Origin: an alpha proteobacterium AAP38
Lineage (GTDB): Bacteria > Pseudomonadota > Alphaproteobacteria > Azospirillales > Azospirillaceae
DNA: 64,000 nucleotides
Direction of reading: 5' to 3'
NCBI GenBank assembly: GCA_001296005.1
Contig: LJHR01000022.1
Span: 43,085 to 107,084 of the forward strand
Below, piece after piece: positions 25,059 to 33,373 of this stretch. Made by a program: the position numbers and the translations under genes. The notes under the pieces are model-generated. The model was not told the origin of the DNA. It saw nothing but the letters and a program-made list of their open reading frames with translations, and searched no databases. The number at the start of each line of letters is the position of its first letter. The stretch's first letter is position 1.

Positions 25059-28046
25059 CTACCGCCCCGCCACATCCACCGGCAGGGTGATCAGGAACCG
25101 CGTCCCATGCCCAGGCACGGACGCCAGATCAATGGTGCCCTGCAAGGGCCCCGTCACCAGATTATGCACGATATGCAGGCCCAGGCCGGTGCCGCCGCTG
25201 TCGCGCTTGGTGGTGAAGAACGGGTCGAAGGCCTTGGCCTGCACATCCGGCGGCATGCCATTACCATTGTCGGTGATGGCGATGGCCACACGGTCGCTGC
25301 CGGCCCGGCCAATGGCGATCAGGATTTCCGGCCTCTCCACGCCGGCAAAGCCATGGACGATGGCGTTCTGCACCAGGTTGGACACGACCTGTGCCAAGAG
25401 GCCCGGCAGGGTGGTGATGGCAAGCCCCGGCGGGCCATCGATCGTGACGGCCACGCGCCGTTGCCGGATCATCGGGTCCAGGCTTTTCAGAACGTCACCG
25501 GCATAGGCACCCAGATCGACGGTGCGCAGGGCCTCGCTGCTGCGGTCGGCAGAAACCTGCTTGAAACTGCGGATCAAATCGGCGGCACGTTCCAGATTGC
25601 CGGTCAGGATGCGCAAGCCCTCATTCAGCTTGTCCAGGAACTGCTCCATGGCCAGCCGTTTCAGCTGGTTGGCATTGAACGCCTGCGCAATCTCGTCCCG
25701 TTCCACCTGAAGGTGCGTCGCCATGGTGAAGGCTACGCCCAGCGGCGTATTGATCTCATGCGCCACACCAGCCACCAGTTGGCCCAGCGAGGCATGCTTT
25801 TCCTGCTGCACCAGCCGGCCCTGGGTCGCCCGAAGTTCCGACAGGGTGCTGTCCACCTTGGCGTAGGCGGCGGCATTGGACAGCGCGATGGCGCCATAGG
25901 CGCAGAGCGTGCGGAAGACCAGCTTCTCCCGCTCCCCATAGGCATTTTCCGCCGCCGCCTGCGCCGTCATCACGCCCCACAGGCGCGTGCCCACGATCAG
26001 CGGGGACAGCAGCAGGGTGCGCATGAAGCGCGTGCCGGGGATGTGAGAGGGGGAGGATTGTTCATGCTGCCCGCGCGTGATCAGCATTTCCTGCCGTTCC
26101 CGTGCGCAACGGGCGACCAGCGACACGGGATCAGCAACGCGCCGCCAGATGGTGGGCAGGGGCCGCCCCCCCTCCAACCCATAGCGCAGTTCCAGCTGTT
26201 CCCCGCTTTCATCCACGACATAGACGGAGAAGGCATCCAGTTCCATCATGGTGCCGACATGGCGGTGCAGGGCGTGGAATATCGCTTCGGCATCCAGGGT
26301 CGCCGTGATCTGCTGCCCGATACGGCCCAGCATCTCCAGCGTCTGCGTCGCCTCATGCAAGGCGGCGGCGCGCGATGCCTCTGCGGCGGCCAACTGGCGG
26401 TGATATTCGCCTTCCGCCTTCAGGCGTTCGGTTTCAAACCCAGCCTGCATTGCCAGCAGCCGGTCGCTGACCTCCCGGCTATGGATGATGCCGCGTGCCT
26501 GACCGGCCCGCCGTTCCCAGCGCAGGGCGGCCCCCATATCCCCCGCCGCCTCATAGGCCGACGCCAGGGCCGACAAGAGATCGGCGGACGCGGTATAGCC
26601 CTGGATCGATTCGGCCAGGTCCAGCGCGCGGCGCAGATAATGGATGGCGGCGGTATCGCCCGGTTCCATATCGGGCGGCAGCGGCAGATCGGTGAAGCGT
26701 TGATGGATGGCCGCCTTGGCGCGCAACACATCGATCTCCCGCCAGCGGTCGGACCGGGCACGCACAAGGTCCAGCGCCGCATCCGCCGCCGTCACGGCAT
26801 CGGCGCAGCGATCCAGCAGGGTCAGGGCGCGGGCGCGGCCACATTGTGCCTCCGCCTGCAAATCGCTCTGTTCCAGGTCGGTGCCGACATCCAGCAGATC
26901 ATCGAACCAGCGCAGGGCCGCCGCCGCATCGCCGACATCCAGTTCCAGATCGCCCAGATACTGGCACGCGATGGCGTGGTTGCGGGACCGACCGAACGGG
27001 GCCAGCCATTCCAGCGACTCCAGCAGCAGATGGCGGGCACGACCCGTCTGCTGCAACCGGCGCAGGGTATCGCCCATGCCGCGCAGGCACTGACCCACCG
27101 CCGCGGGCCAGCCGGTGGCGCGGGCCAGGCCATGCGCCCGCTCCCGCCACAGAAACTCGCTGACATAATCATTCACATTGGCATGCGCGGCCCCGACATT
27201 GCCGGCCAGCAGCACGGCCAACCGCATCTGCCCGGCCAGCACCGCCTGATCACAGCCGCGCTGATAATGGCGGAGCGCCTTCATGAAATCGCCATGCGCG
27301 AAACAGACCCCGCCATGGAAATAGGCAGCGACCGCATCCAGGCCGGGATGTTCAAGCAGGGGCCCTTCGGGCAGCACACGCACCCATTCCGCCTCCGCCG
27401 CGGCGGCATCGCCGAACAGGGCGTCGCGCGCCATCCAGGCCTGGGCGATCTGCTGGCGCATGGTGTCGCCCGCGCGCAGATACAGGCTGTGGGCGTTGCG
27501 GTGGGCCTGGATGCGGCGGCGCGTCTGCCCCCGGTCCAGGGCCAGCAACGCCTCCGTCATCGAGGTATCACCCTCGCCCAGCACATCGCCGATCTGGCGG
27601 AAGGTGGCCCGCGCGCCTTCCAGCAGTGCCTCTGCCTGATCCAGTTCGGCAAACAGGGCCTTGGCCTCCGCCTTGATCAGCAGCAGCCGGGCCGTCAGGC
27701 GGCGCAATTCACGCTCATTGGCGCCGGTGGCATAGGGCAGAAGCCCCATGGCATCGGTCACCATATCCAGGGCGGCGCGCGTGTCCCGCTGCCGGTTGTA
27801 CCAGGCCAACGTGGTCAGCAGCAGCAGACGCTGCACCGGGTCCTGGGCATTGACCAGATGATGTTCGGCCGAGAGCACCTGTTCGGCCAGACCATACAGG
27901 TCCAGCGGCCCGACCAGGGAGGAACCGGGAAGCGTGGGGCAGTCAGGTTGGATGGGGGCATCCAGCGGCGGGTCGAAATCCGTCAGGGCCGGCAAACCGC
28001 CGACCGCGACCAGATCATCACCCGTTTCCACCACACTATCCGCCAT
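25059..28046 (-). CDS. Cytosolic TPR-GAF sensor histidine kinase
   Basis: 994 residues without signal peptide or membrane helix. About residues 70-540 form TPR-like helical repeats (for example RRLTARLLLIKAEAKALFAELDQAEALLEGARATF and LEWLAPFGRSRNHAIACQYLGDLELDVGDAAAALRWFDDLL). A coiled segment follows, then a GAF domain (about 580-720: ILDAEAIFHALHRHVGTMMELDAFSVYVVDESGEQLELRYG). The kinase core has the H box GVAHEINTPLGVAF (His763), N box NLVQNAIVHGF, TDNGNGMPPD and GGTGLGLHIVHNLV. Start chosen at the ATG at 28046 (MADSVVETGDD); the upstream extension is Cys-rich. No response regulator is adjacent. TPR-GAF kinases of this shape usually respond to cytosolic or protein-partner signals. Confidence 0.88.
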   Translation of the reverse strand: MADSVVETGDDLVAVGGLPALTDFDPPLDAPIQPDCPTLPGSSLVGPLDLYGLAEQVLSAEHHLVNAQDPVQRLLLLTTLAWYNRQRDTRAALDMVTDAMGLLPYATGANERELRRLTARLLLIKAEAKALFAELDQAEALLEGARATFRQIGDVLGEGDTSMTEALLALDRGQTRRRIQAHRNAHSLYLRAGDTMRQQIAQAWMARDALFGDAAAAEAEWVRVLPEGPLLEHPGLDAVAAYFHGGVCFAHGDFMKALRHYQRGCDQAVLAGQMRLAVLLAGNVGAAHANVNDYVSEFLWRERAHGLARATGWPAAVGQCLRGMGDTLRRLQQTGRARHLLLESLEWLAPFGRSRNHAIACQYLGDLELDVGDAAAALRWFDDLLDVGTDLEQSDLQAEAQCGRARALTLLDRCADAVTAADAALDLVRARSDRWREIDVLRAKAAIHQRFTDLPLPPDMEPGDTAAIHYLRRALDLAESIQGYTASADLLSALASAYEAAGDMGAALRWERRAGQARGIIHSREVSDRLLAMQAGFETERLKAEGEYHRQLAAAEASRAAALHEATQTLEMLGRIGQQITATLDAEAIFHALHRHVGTMMELDAFSVYVVDESGEQLELRYGLEGGRPLPTIWRRVADPVSLVARCARERQEMLITRGQHEQSSPSHIPGTRFMRTLLLSPLIVGTRLWGVMTAQAAAENAYGEREKLVFRTLCAYGAIALSNAAAYAKVDSTLSELRATQGRLVQQEKHASLGQLVAGVAHEINTPLGVAFTMATHLQVERDEIAQAFNANQLKRLAMEQFLDKLNEGLRILTGNLERAADLIRSFKQVSADRSSEALRTVDLGAYAGDVLKSLDPMIRQRRVAVTIDGPPGLAITTLPGLLAQVVSNLVQNAIVHGFAGVERPEILIAIGRAGSDRVAIAITDNGNGMPPDVQAKAFDPFFTTKRDSGGTGLGLHIVHNLVTGPLQGTIDLASVPGHGTRFLITLPVDVAGR

Positions 28047-28272
28047 GGACCGCCCAAGTCCGACCGCCGGCCCACAGGCTTGCGGGCAGCATTTCAATCA
28101 AATGCTACGCAACTGCCGGGCGGGGGGCAATTGCGTTCGGGGGCGGAACCCCCGGATTCTGGGATTTTTCCTGCCACCTGTGGTCGAACAGCCATGTTCG
28201 GCATGTCCATGCAGCCACATGGGAAACAGTTGAAACGGACCGGGAGTGACGGAACACCCCCGGTGCCATCGA

Positions 28273-29481
28273 TCAACCGATCAGGCTGTCCAGACCGCGC
28301 TTGAAATCGGCGATGATGTCGTCGGCATCCTCCAGACCCACCGACACGCGGATGGTGCCGGGGCCGATGCCCAGGATCGCCTTTTCTTCCACCGACAGGC
28401 GCTGATGCGTGGTGGTGGCGGGATGGGTGGCCAGCGTCTTCGAGTCGCCCAGATTGTTGGAAATCTTGGCGATGCGCAGATTGTTCAGCACGGTGAAGGC
28501 CGCCTGCTTGGCATCGCCGTTCACGGGCTTGATATGCAGGCAGATCAGGTTGCTGCCGGCCTTCATCTGCCGCTTCAGCAGGGCATGCTGCGGATGGCTT
28601 TCCAGCCCGGCATAGAGCACGCGCTCCACCGCCGGATGGCTTTCCAGGAAGGTCGCGACCTTCAGCGCGGCGGCCGATTGCGCCTTCACGCGCAACTCCA
28701 GCGTCTCCAGACCCTTCAAAAGGGTCCAAGCGTTGAAGGGGCTCAGCGCGGGGCCGGTATGGCGCAGGAATGGGGCCAGCGTCGCCGCCACCTCATCATC
28801 GCACAGGATCGCACCACCCAGGCAACGGCCCTGGCCATCAATATGCTTGGTGGCGGAATAGACGACGACATCCACGCCGTACTTCTTCGGCTTTTGCAGG
28901 ACGGGCGTGGCGAAGACATTGTCCACCACCACCTTGGCGCCGGCCTTGTGGGCCAGCGGCACCACATGTTCCAGATCGACCACTTCCAGGCAGGGATTGC
29001 TGGGCGTTTCCAGGAAGACGAGGTTGGTGGGCACCGACAGGGCCTTTTCCCATTCCTCATTCTTGGTGCCGTCGATGATCACGCTTTCGATGCCGAAACG
29101 CTTGGCCAAATCGCTGACGATGTAGAGGCAGGAGCCGAACAGGGCGCGGCTGGCCACCAGCCGGTCGCCGGCCTTCAGCAGGCCAAAGACGGCGGCATGA
29201 ACCGCGGCCATGCCCGACGCCGTGGCAAAGCAGCGGGGGTACCCTTCATACTGCGCCAGCCGATCCTCGAACATGGCGACGGTCGGGTTGCGGAACCGGG
29301 AATAGACGAAGCGCGAGCCATCATTGACGAAGGCGGCCTCTGCCGCTTCGGCACTGCCATAGACGAAACCGGAGGTGAGGTAGATCGCCTCGCTCGTCTC
29401 TTCGAACTGGGAACGGCGGGTCCCACCATGCACCAGCAGGGTGGCGGGGTTCAGATCATCGGGCAGGTCGCTCATCGCCAT
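28273..29481 (-). CDS. metZ: O-succinylhomoserine sulfhydrylase
   Basis: PLP-dependent Cys/Met-metabolism enzyme that makes homocysteine from O-succinylhomoserine and sulfide, the direct sulfhydrylation route to methionine. 402 residues. The PLP lysine is in SATKHIDGQGR, with cofactor contacts YSRFRNPT, FATASGMAA and VVDNVFATP. The SATKHIDGQGRCLGGA form separates MetZ from MetB/MetC, although this group is close and the assignment is by sequence flavour. The ATG at 29481 has GAAGGA a few bases before; the second ATG (MSDLPDD) is possible. A SAM-II riboswitch precedes it, which supports a methionine role. Confidence 0.93.
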   Translation of the reverse strand: MAMSDLPDDLNPATLLVHGGTRRSQFEETSEAIYLTSGFVYGSAEAAEAAFVNDGSRFVYSRFRNPTVAMFEDRLAQYEGYPRCFATASGMAAVHAAVFGLLKAGDRLVASRALFGSCLYIVSDLAKRFGIESVIIDGTKNEEWEKALSVPTNLVFLETPSNPCLEVVDLEHVVPLAHKAGAKVVVDNVFATPVLQKPKKYGVDVVVYSATKHIDGQGRCLGGAILCDDEVAATLAPFLRHTGPALSPFNAWTLLKGLETLELRVKAQSAAALKVATFLESHPAVERVLYAGLESHPQHALLKRQMKAGSNLICLHIKPVNGDAKQAAFTVLNNLRIAKISNNLGDSKTLATHPATTTHQRLSVEEKAILGIGPGTIRVSVGLEDADDIIADFKRGLDSLIG

Positions 29482-29555
29482 GGTCCTTCACAAGCCTCGA
29501 CCGTTCGATCGAGGCCCGGTCCAGCGCCCTCATGCGGCGTCCGATCCATGGCTTC

Positions 29556-29613
29556 GACCTTTTAGCAGCTTCTTTAAAACGTGGCCTGCAATCCGGTCAC
29601 CAAATCACCACGT
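29556..29613 (-). ncRNA. SAM-II riboswitch (metZ leader)
   Basis: On the minus strand, helix P1 is formed by ACGTGG (29608-29613) and CCACGT (29579-29584). Inside the loop lies the conserved GTGATTTGG segment and GACC (29595-29598), which pairs with GGTC (29556-29559) in the 3' tail to form the pseudoknot; AAAGAAGCTGCTAAAAGG in between is the conserved A-rich and CTAAA block. The aptamer ends about 75 bases before the metZ start. A further hairpin CCTCGA/TCGAGG (29496-29501 and 29510-29515) lies between aptamer and ribosome site. SAM-II represses methionine genes in alphaproteobacteria, consistent with its place here. Confidence 0.9.
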
Positions 29614-29751
29614 AAGGATTGTTAAATCCCGCCGCCGCCGGCTTGTCAAGACGCGGGTGGCGCATGGCGGCACAGGCCCGGTTGCCGACTGGTGGCGTTC
29701 CGTGCTAGGTCCCGCCCAAACCTTTCACACCTTTTTAAACCGGAGTATCCG

Positions 29752-30264
29752 ATGTCCGACGAGACGATCAACCAGGCCGAAGACGCCGCCGAGGAAGCCC
29801 AGTCCGCACGGCCGGTGCCGCCGCTCGTCGTCAATATGCAGTACGTGAAGGACCTGTCCTTCGAGAACCCGAACGCGCCGCGCATCCTGGCCAGCGCGTC
29901 CGAACAGCCGAAGATCGACCTGCAGGTCGACCTGCAGGCCCAGGGCCTGGCCGACAATGTCGCCGAAGTGCAGATCCGCCTGCGCGCCGAAGCCACGGTG
30001 GGTGACGCCACGGCCTTCATCGCCGAACTGGTCTATGCCGGCGTCTTCACCCTGCCGCCGATGCCGGCGGAGACGCAGCGCGCCGTGCTGCTGATCGAGG
30101 GACCACGCCTGCTGTTCCCGTTCGCCCGCCAGATCATCGCCGACGTCACGGCCCAGGGCGGCTTCCCGCCGCTGCTGCTGCAGCCGCTGGACTTCGTCGA
30201 TCTCTATCGCCGTCAGGTTCTGTCCCAGCAGGCGGAAATGGGCGACGCGCAGGGCAACGCCTGA
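29752..30264 (+). CDS. secB: Protein-export chaperone SecB
   Basis: Tetrameric cytosolic chaperone that holds preproteins for SecA. 170 residues with the family blocks VVNMQYVKDLSFENPNAPRI, the peptide-groove strand region AELVYAGVFTLP and the C-terminal PRLLFPFARQIIADVTAQGGFPPLLLQPLDFVDLYR. The frame is open from 29692, but the ATG at 29752 (MSDETINQAEDAAEE) has CCGGAG upstream and an acidic N-terminus typical of SecB. Divergent from metZ with 270 bases containing the riboswitch. Confidence 0.96.
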   Translation: MSDETINQAEDAAEEAQSARPVPPLVVNMQYVKDLSFENPNAPRILASASEQPKIDLQVDLQAQGLADNVAEVQIRLRAEATVGDATAFIAELVYAGVFTLPPMPAETQRAVLLIEGPRLLFPFARQIIADVTAQGGFPPLLLQPLDFVDLYRRQVLSQQAEMGDAQGNA

Positions 30265-30280
30265 TCAGCTGTGGTTTCAC

Positions 30281-30300
30281 GGATTACGCTTCGCTAATCC
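30281..30300. terminator. Hairpin between secB and ugpQ
   Basis: GGATTA (30281-30286) and TAATCC (30295-30300) with an 8-base loop, 17 bases after the secB stop. It overlaps the stop codon of the convergent ugpQ gene at 30294-30296. Short stem, no long T run; moderate support for a shared terminator. Confidence 0.4.
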
Positions 30301-31046
30301 GCGCTACGGTTCGTCAGCCCCTGATAAAGCCCCTTGGGCGTGTCGGTGAATACCCCGGCCACGCCCCATTGGAACAGGCGACGCGCCTGTTCGGGGTCAT
30401 TGACGGTCCAGGCCAGCACGGGCCGGCCAGAAGCGCGGAAGGCGGCGACGCTTTCCGCGCTTTGTTTTTTGGCATCCACATTGATGGTGGCGGCCCCCAG
30501 CCGGTCGGCAATATTCTCCCAATCCGCCGGTTCTTCATCCATCAGATATCCGCGCGGCCATTGCGGGGCCACCACCTTGGCCATGGCCAGGGCCTGGACG
30601 GAGAAGCTGGAGATCAGGGGCGGTGGCCGGTTTGCGGGCCACAGGTTCAGCGCCATGGACAGCGCGATGCCCGCCGTCTGCTCATCCCGGCCCGGACAGG
30701 GCTTGATCTCCAGATTGAGATTGATGTCCAGCAGGGTGGCCGCCTGGATCGCCTCCGCCAGGGTGGGCACACGCTCCCCCTTGAAATCCGGCCCGAACCA
30801 GGACCCGGCATCCAGGCGGCGGATATCGGCAAAATCCATATCGGCAACCAGTCCATGGCCGTCGCTGGTCCGGTCGACATCATCATCATGCATCAGGATG
30901 GGCACGCCATCGCGCGTGATCTTCACATCCACCTCCACCCACAGCGCCCCCTGCAAGGCGCCGGTCCGCATGCCGGACAGCGTGTTCTCCGGCGCGTGGC
31001 GGGCGGCACCGCGATGGCCGATCAGGCGGGGGATGGACAGCGTCAT
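30294..31046 (-). CDS. ugpQ: Glycerophosphodiester phosphodiesterase
   Basis: Cytosolic GDPD-family TIM-barrel enzyme that hydrolyses glycerophosphodiesters to glycerol-3-phosphate and an alcohol. 250 residues with the signature GHRGAARHAPENTLSG (residues 9-24), WVEVDVKITRDGVPILMHDDDVDRTSDGHG, and LNLEIKP, which contains the metal-binding Glu. No signal peptide is seen, consistent with the UgpQ rather than the periplasmic GlpQ form. The gene is not next to ugp transport genes. It is divergent from the ArsR-type regulator, with an inverted repeat between them. Confidence 0.92.
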   Translation of the reverse strand: MTLSIPRLIGHRGAARHAPENTLSGMRTGALQGALWVEVDVKITRDGVPILMHDDDVDRTSDGHGLVADMDFADIRRLDAGSWFGPDFKGERVPTLAEAIQAATLLDINLNLEIKPCPGRDEQTAGIALSMALNLWPANRPPPLISSFSVQALAMAKVVAPQWPRGYLMDEEPADWENIADRLGAATINVDAKKQSAESVAAFRASGRPVLAWTVNDPEQARRLFQWGVAGVFTDTPKGLYQGLTNRSAD

Positions 31047-31122
31047 GATGCAGGGTTCCAGGCGGGTAGATCGGGATCTGATGATAGCCGATCCGCAGGG
31101 GATTGACAGGCATTGACGTTAT

Positions 31123-31138
31123 GTAAGTAAAAACTTAC
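31123..31138. promoter_or_regulatory. Inverted-repeat operator upstream of the ArsR-family gene
   Basis: GTAAGT (31123-31128) and ACTTAC (31133-31138) separated by AAAA, with a further GTAAGT half-site at 31140-31145 that reaches the ArsR start. This is the type of palindrome ArsR/SmtB repressors bind. TTGACA and TTGACG lie at 31103-31108 and 31113-31118, but a matching -10 is unclear because the repeat occupies its place. Confidence 0.55.
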
Positions 31139-31146
31139 CGTAAGTC

Positions 31147-31473
31147 ATGGCTGACATAACAAGCATTCTTGCGGCCCTTTCCGACCCCACCCGCCGGATG
31201 ATCTTTGAACGGATCGCGGAAGGCCCCCTGTCCGTGGGCACACTTGCCGCCGGTTTGCCCGTCAGCCGTCCCGCCGTGTCACAGCATCTTAAGGTGCTGA
31301 AGGCGGCGGGGCTGGTCAGCGACAGAAGCGCGGGCACACGCCGCCTCTACCATATCGATCAGGCGGGCCTGGGCGCGGTGCGCCTGTGGTTGAACCGATT
31401 CCATATCGAGGCACCGGCCATACCCGTGCTGGATGTGCCGTGGGACAGCGCGCAATGGAAAGAGACGACATGA
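31147..31473 (+). CDS. ArsR/SmtB-family transcriptional regulator
   Basis: 108-residue winged HTH: ALSDPTRRMIFERIAEGPLSVGTLAAGLPVSRPAVSQHLKVLKAAGLVSDRSAGTRRLYHIDQAGL, with the recognition helix near residues 40-60. There is no cysteine-rich metal box, so it is of the non-metal, SdpR-like type usually encoded just before an SRPBCC/AHSA1 partner. Its stop codon overlaps an ATG (31470) that opens a frame of only seven codons (MSRVAAP) before a stop, so no partner gene is left. It is followed by the stop of the convergent LysR gene. Confidence 0.9.
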   Translation: MADITSILAALSDPTRRMIFERIAEGPLSVGTLAAGLPVSRPAVSQHLKVLKAAGLVSDRSAGTRRLYHIDQAGLGAVRLWLNRFHIEAPAIPVLDVPWDSAQWKETT

Positions 31474-31489
31474 GCCGGGTAGCCGCACC

Positions 31490-32404
31490 CTAAAGTCCCC
31501 GATCCCAGGGTGGGGTGCCCTGGAAAGCCTCTGCCAGGAAGTCCACCATCACCCGCACCTTGGCCGACAGGTGCCGGCGTGAGGGGTAGAGCGCCAGAAT
31601 GTCGATATCGGGCGACCGGTATCCCGGCAGCAGCGGGATAAGCCGCCCCGCACGCAGATCGTCGCCCACCAGAAAGGTGGGCTGCCGGATAATACCGATC
31701 CCGTCCAGCGCCGCCATGCGGGCTGTGTCGCCATTATTGCTGGACATCACCTCCTGCACCCGCACCAGCTGTTCCCGCCCCCCTGCATCGGTCAGGGACC
31801 ACTCGTCGGGCGCGACGGCGTGGGAATACAGAATGCAGCGATGGTTGGCGGCCAGATCCTCCGGGCTTTCCGGCTGGCCGTATCGGGCGATATAGGCCGG
31901 CGACGCGCAGACAAGATTGCGCGAAATTGCCAGCCGCCGCGCCACATGGCTTTGCGATCCGGCCCGGGAGATGCGGATGGCCATGTCATAGCCTTCCTCC
32001 ACAATATCCACGACCCGGTCGATCAGCGCGATATCCAGCGACACGTCAGGATGCAGCGCCATGAAACGCGGCCAGAGCGGGGCCAGATGGCGGATACCGA
32101 AGCTGACGGGTGCATTGATGCGCAACCGCCCACGCGGCTGCACGGCGGCGGCCCCGGCCAATGCCTCCAGCTCCGCCACCTCATCCAGGATCAGGCGGCC
32201 GCGGTCGAACAAGGCCTGGCCCGCCTCCGTCAGTGACAGGCGGCGCGACGTGCGGTTCAGCAACCGTGTGCCCAGATAGGCCTCCAGTTCAGCGACATAG
32301 CGGGTGACATTGGCGGGCGACGTGTTCAGCGCATCCGCCGCCTTCGCGAAGCCGCCCTTGCTCACGACGCCTACAAAAACCTCAAACGCGCGCAACCGGT
32401 CCAT
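31490..32404 (-). CDS. LysR-family transcriptional regulator
   Basis: 304 residues: N-terminal HTH MDRLRAFEVFVGVVSKGGFAKAADALNTSPANVTRYVAELEAYLGTRLLNRTSRRLSLTEAG (1-62) and a substrate-binding domain of two alpha/beta lobes, containing RLRINAPVSFGIRHLAPLWPRFMALHPDVSLDIALIDRVVDIVEEGYDMAIRISR. This is the CrgA/DhcR-like group common in front of SDR or NADPH oxidoreductase genes. The ATG at 32404 is chosen over the one at 32419 because it begins the HTH and its frame. It is divergent from an SDR gene, whose expression it likely controls. Confidence 0.92.
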   Translation of the reverse strand: MDRLRAFEVFVGVVSKGGFAKAADALNTSPANVTRYVAELEAYLGTRLLNRTSRRLSLTEAGQALFDRGRLILDEVAELEALAGAAAVQPRGRLRINAPVSFGIRHLAPLWPRFMALHPDVSLDIALIDRVVDIVEEGYDMAIRISRAGSQSHVARRLAISRNLVCASPAYIARYGQPESPEDLAANHRCILYSHAVAPDEWSLTDAGGREQLVRVQEVMSSNNGDTARMAALDGIGIIRQPTFLVGDDLRAGRLIPLLPGYRSPDIDILALYPSRRHLSAKVRVMVDFLAEAFQGTPPWDRGL

Positions 32405-32416
32405 GGCGGCTCCAAC

Positions 32417-32435
32417 CATTCAGTAAAACTGAATG
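32417..32435. promoter_or_regulatory. Candidate LysR operator between lysR and SDR genes
   Basis: Arms CATTCAG (32417-32423) and CTGAATG (32429-32435) separated by TAAAA. A second repeat TTTCAT-N7-ATGAAA lies at 32446-32464. Both are within the 135-base divergent gap, as LysR sites typically are. One half lies at the start of the LysR leader, suited to autoregulation. Confidence 0.5.
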
Positions 32436-32539
32436 ATATAACCATTTTCATTCCATCGATGAAAGTAATCATGAGGCTTAGGGTTCAATCATCAACGGCG
32501 CCGATGACGGTGCCTACCCAAACCGAAAGAACCCCGATC

Positions 32540-33298
32540 ATGAACCGCTTGCAGAACAAGGTCGCCATCATCACCGGTGCCAGCGCCGGTATCGGTCGCG
32601 CCACCGCCCGGCTTTTCGCCGCCGAAGGCGCCAAACTGGTTGTCGCCGCCCGCCGTCAGGCCGAACTGGACAGCCTGGTGACCGAAATCGAAGCCGCCGG
32701 TGGTCAGGCCGTGGCGCTGGCCGGTGACGTACAGTCCGAAAGCTTTGCCAAGGCCCTGGTCGATCTGGCCATCAGCCGCTTCGGTAAGCTGGATATCGCC
32801 TTCAACAACGCCGGCACGCTGGGCGCCATGGGTCCGACCGACAGCATTGATGCCTACGCCTGGAACCAGACGCTGGCCGTGAACCTGACCAGCGCCTTCC
32901 TGGGCGCCAAGTACCAGATCCCGGCCATGGGCAATGGCGGCTCGGTGATCTTCACCTCCACCTTTGTCGGCTATACCGGCGCCTTCCCCGGCATGGCCGC
33001 CTATGCCGCCAGCAAGGCCGGTCTGATAGGCCTGACCCAGGCGCTGGCCACCGAATATGGACCGAAGGGCGTGCGGGTGAACGCCGTCCTGCCGGGGGCC
33101 GTAGAGACGGAGATGTATCGCGCCGCCAACGACACCGCCGACAAGCAGGCCTTCATCAATAATCTTCACGCATTGAAGCGTGCCGGTCAGCCTGATGAAC
33201 TGGCCAAGGCGGTTCTGTTCCTGGCGTCCGACGACAGCAGCTTTGTCACGGGTACGGCCAGCATGGTCGATGGCGGGCTGTCGGCGGCCCGCGCCTGA
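32540..33298 (+). CDS. Short-chain dehydrogenase/reductase (SDR family)
   Basis: 252-residue classical SDR. Cofactor-binding TGASAGIGRATA (about residues 12-23), NNAG (near 88), and the catalytic set with Ser in FTSTFVGYTGAFPGM and Tyr/Lys in YAASKAG. NADP preference is suggested by basic VAARRQ after the second strand. The frame is open from 32459, but the ATG at 32540 (MNRLQNKVAIITG) is the family start. The enzyme's substrate is unknown. It is divergent from its likely LysR regulator and ends before a very strong terminator. Confidence 0.92.
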   Translation: MNRLQNKVAIITGASAGIGRATARLFAAEGAKLVVAARRQAELDSLVTEIEAAGGQAVALAGDVQSESFAKALVDLAISRFGKLDIAFNNAGTLGAMGPTDSIDAYAWNQTLAVNLTSAFLGAKYQIPAMGNGGSVIFTSTFVGYTGAFPGMAAYAASKAGLIGLTQALATEYGPKGVRVNAVLPGAVETEMYRAANDTADKQAFINNLHALKRAGQPDELAKAVLFLASDDSSFVTGTASMVDGGLSAARA

Positions 33299-33317
33299 AA
33301 CCCGGCCTTCGCGATGG

Positions 33318-33350
33318 GGACCCGGCCGTGCTATCACGGCCGGGTCCTTT
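33318..33350 (+). terminator. Rho-independent terminator after SDR gene
   Basis: Perfect 13-base arms GGACCCGGCCGTG (33318-33330) and CACGGCCGGGTCC (33335-33347), 4-base loop CTAT, then TTTT. It sits between the SDR stop and the mutM start at 33374. Confidence 0.9.
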
Positions 33351-33373
33351 TCGTGTGATCAGAGCCCCCATCC

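Noticed and set aside
25107..28304. 1065-codon frame antisense to the TPR-GAF kinase
   Set aside because: Gln/Arg/His/Gly-rich translation without recognisable domains, typical of a shadow frame of a real gene.
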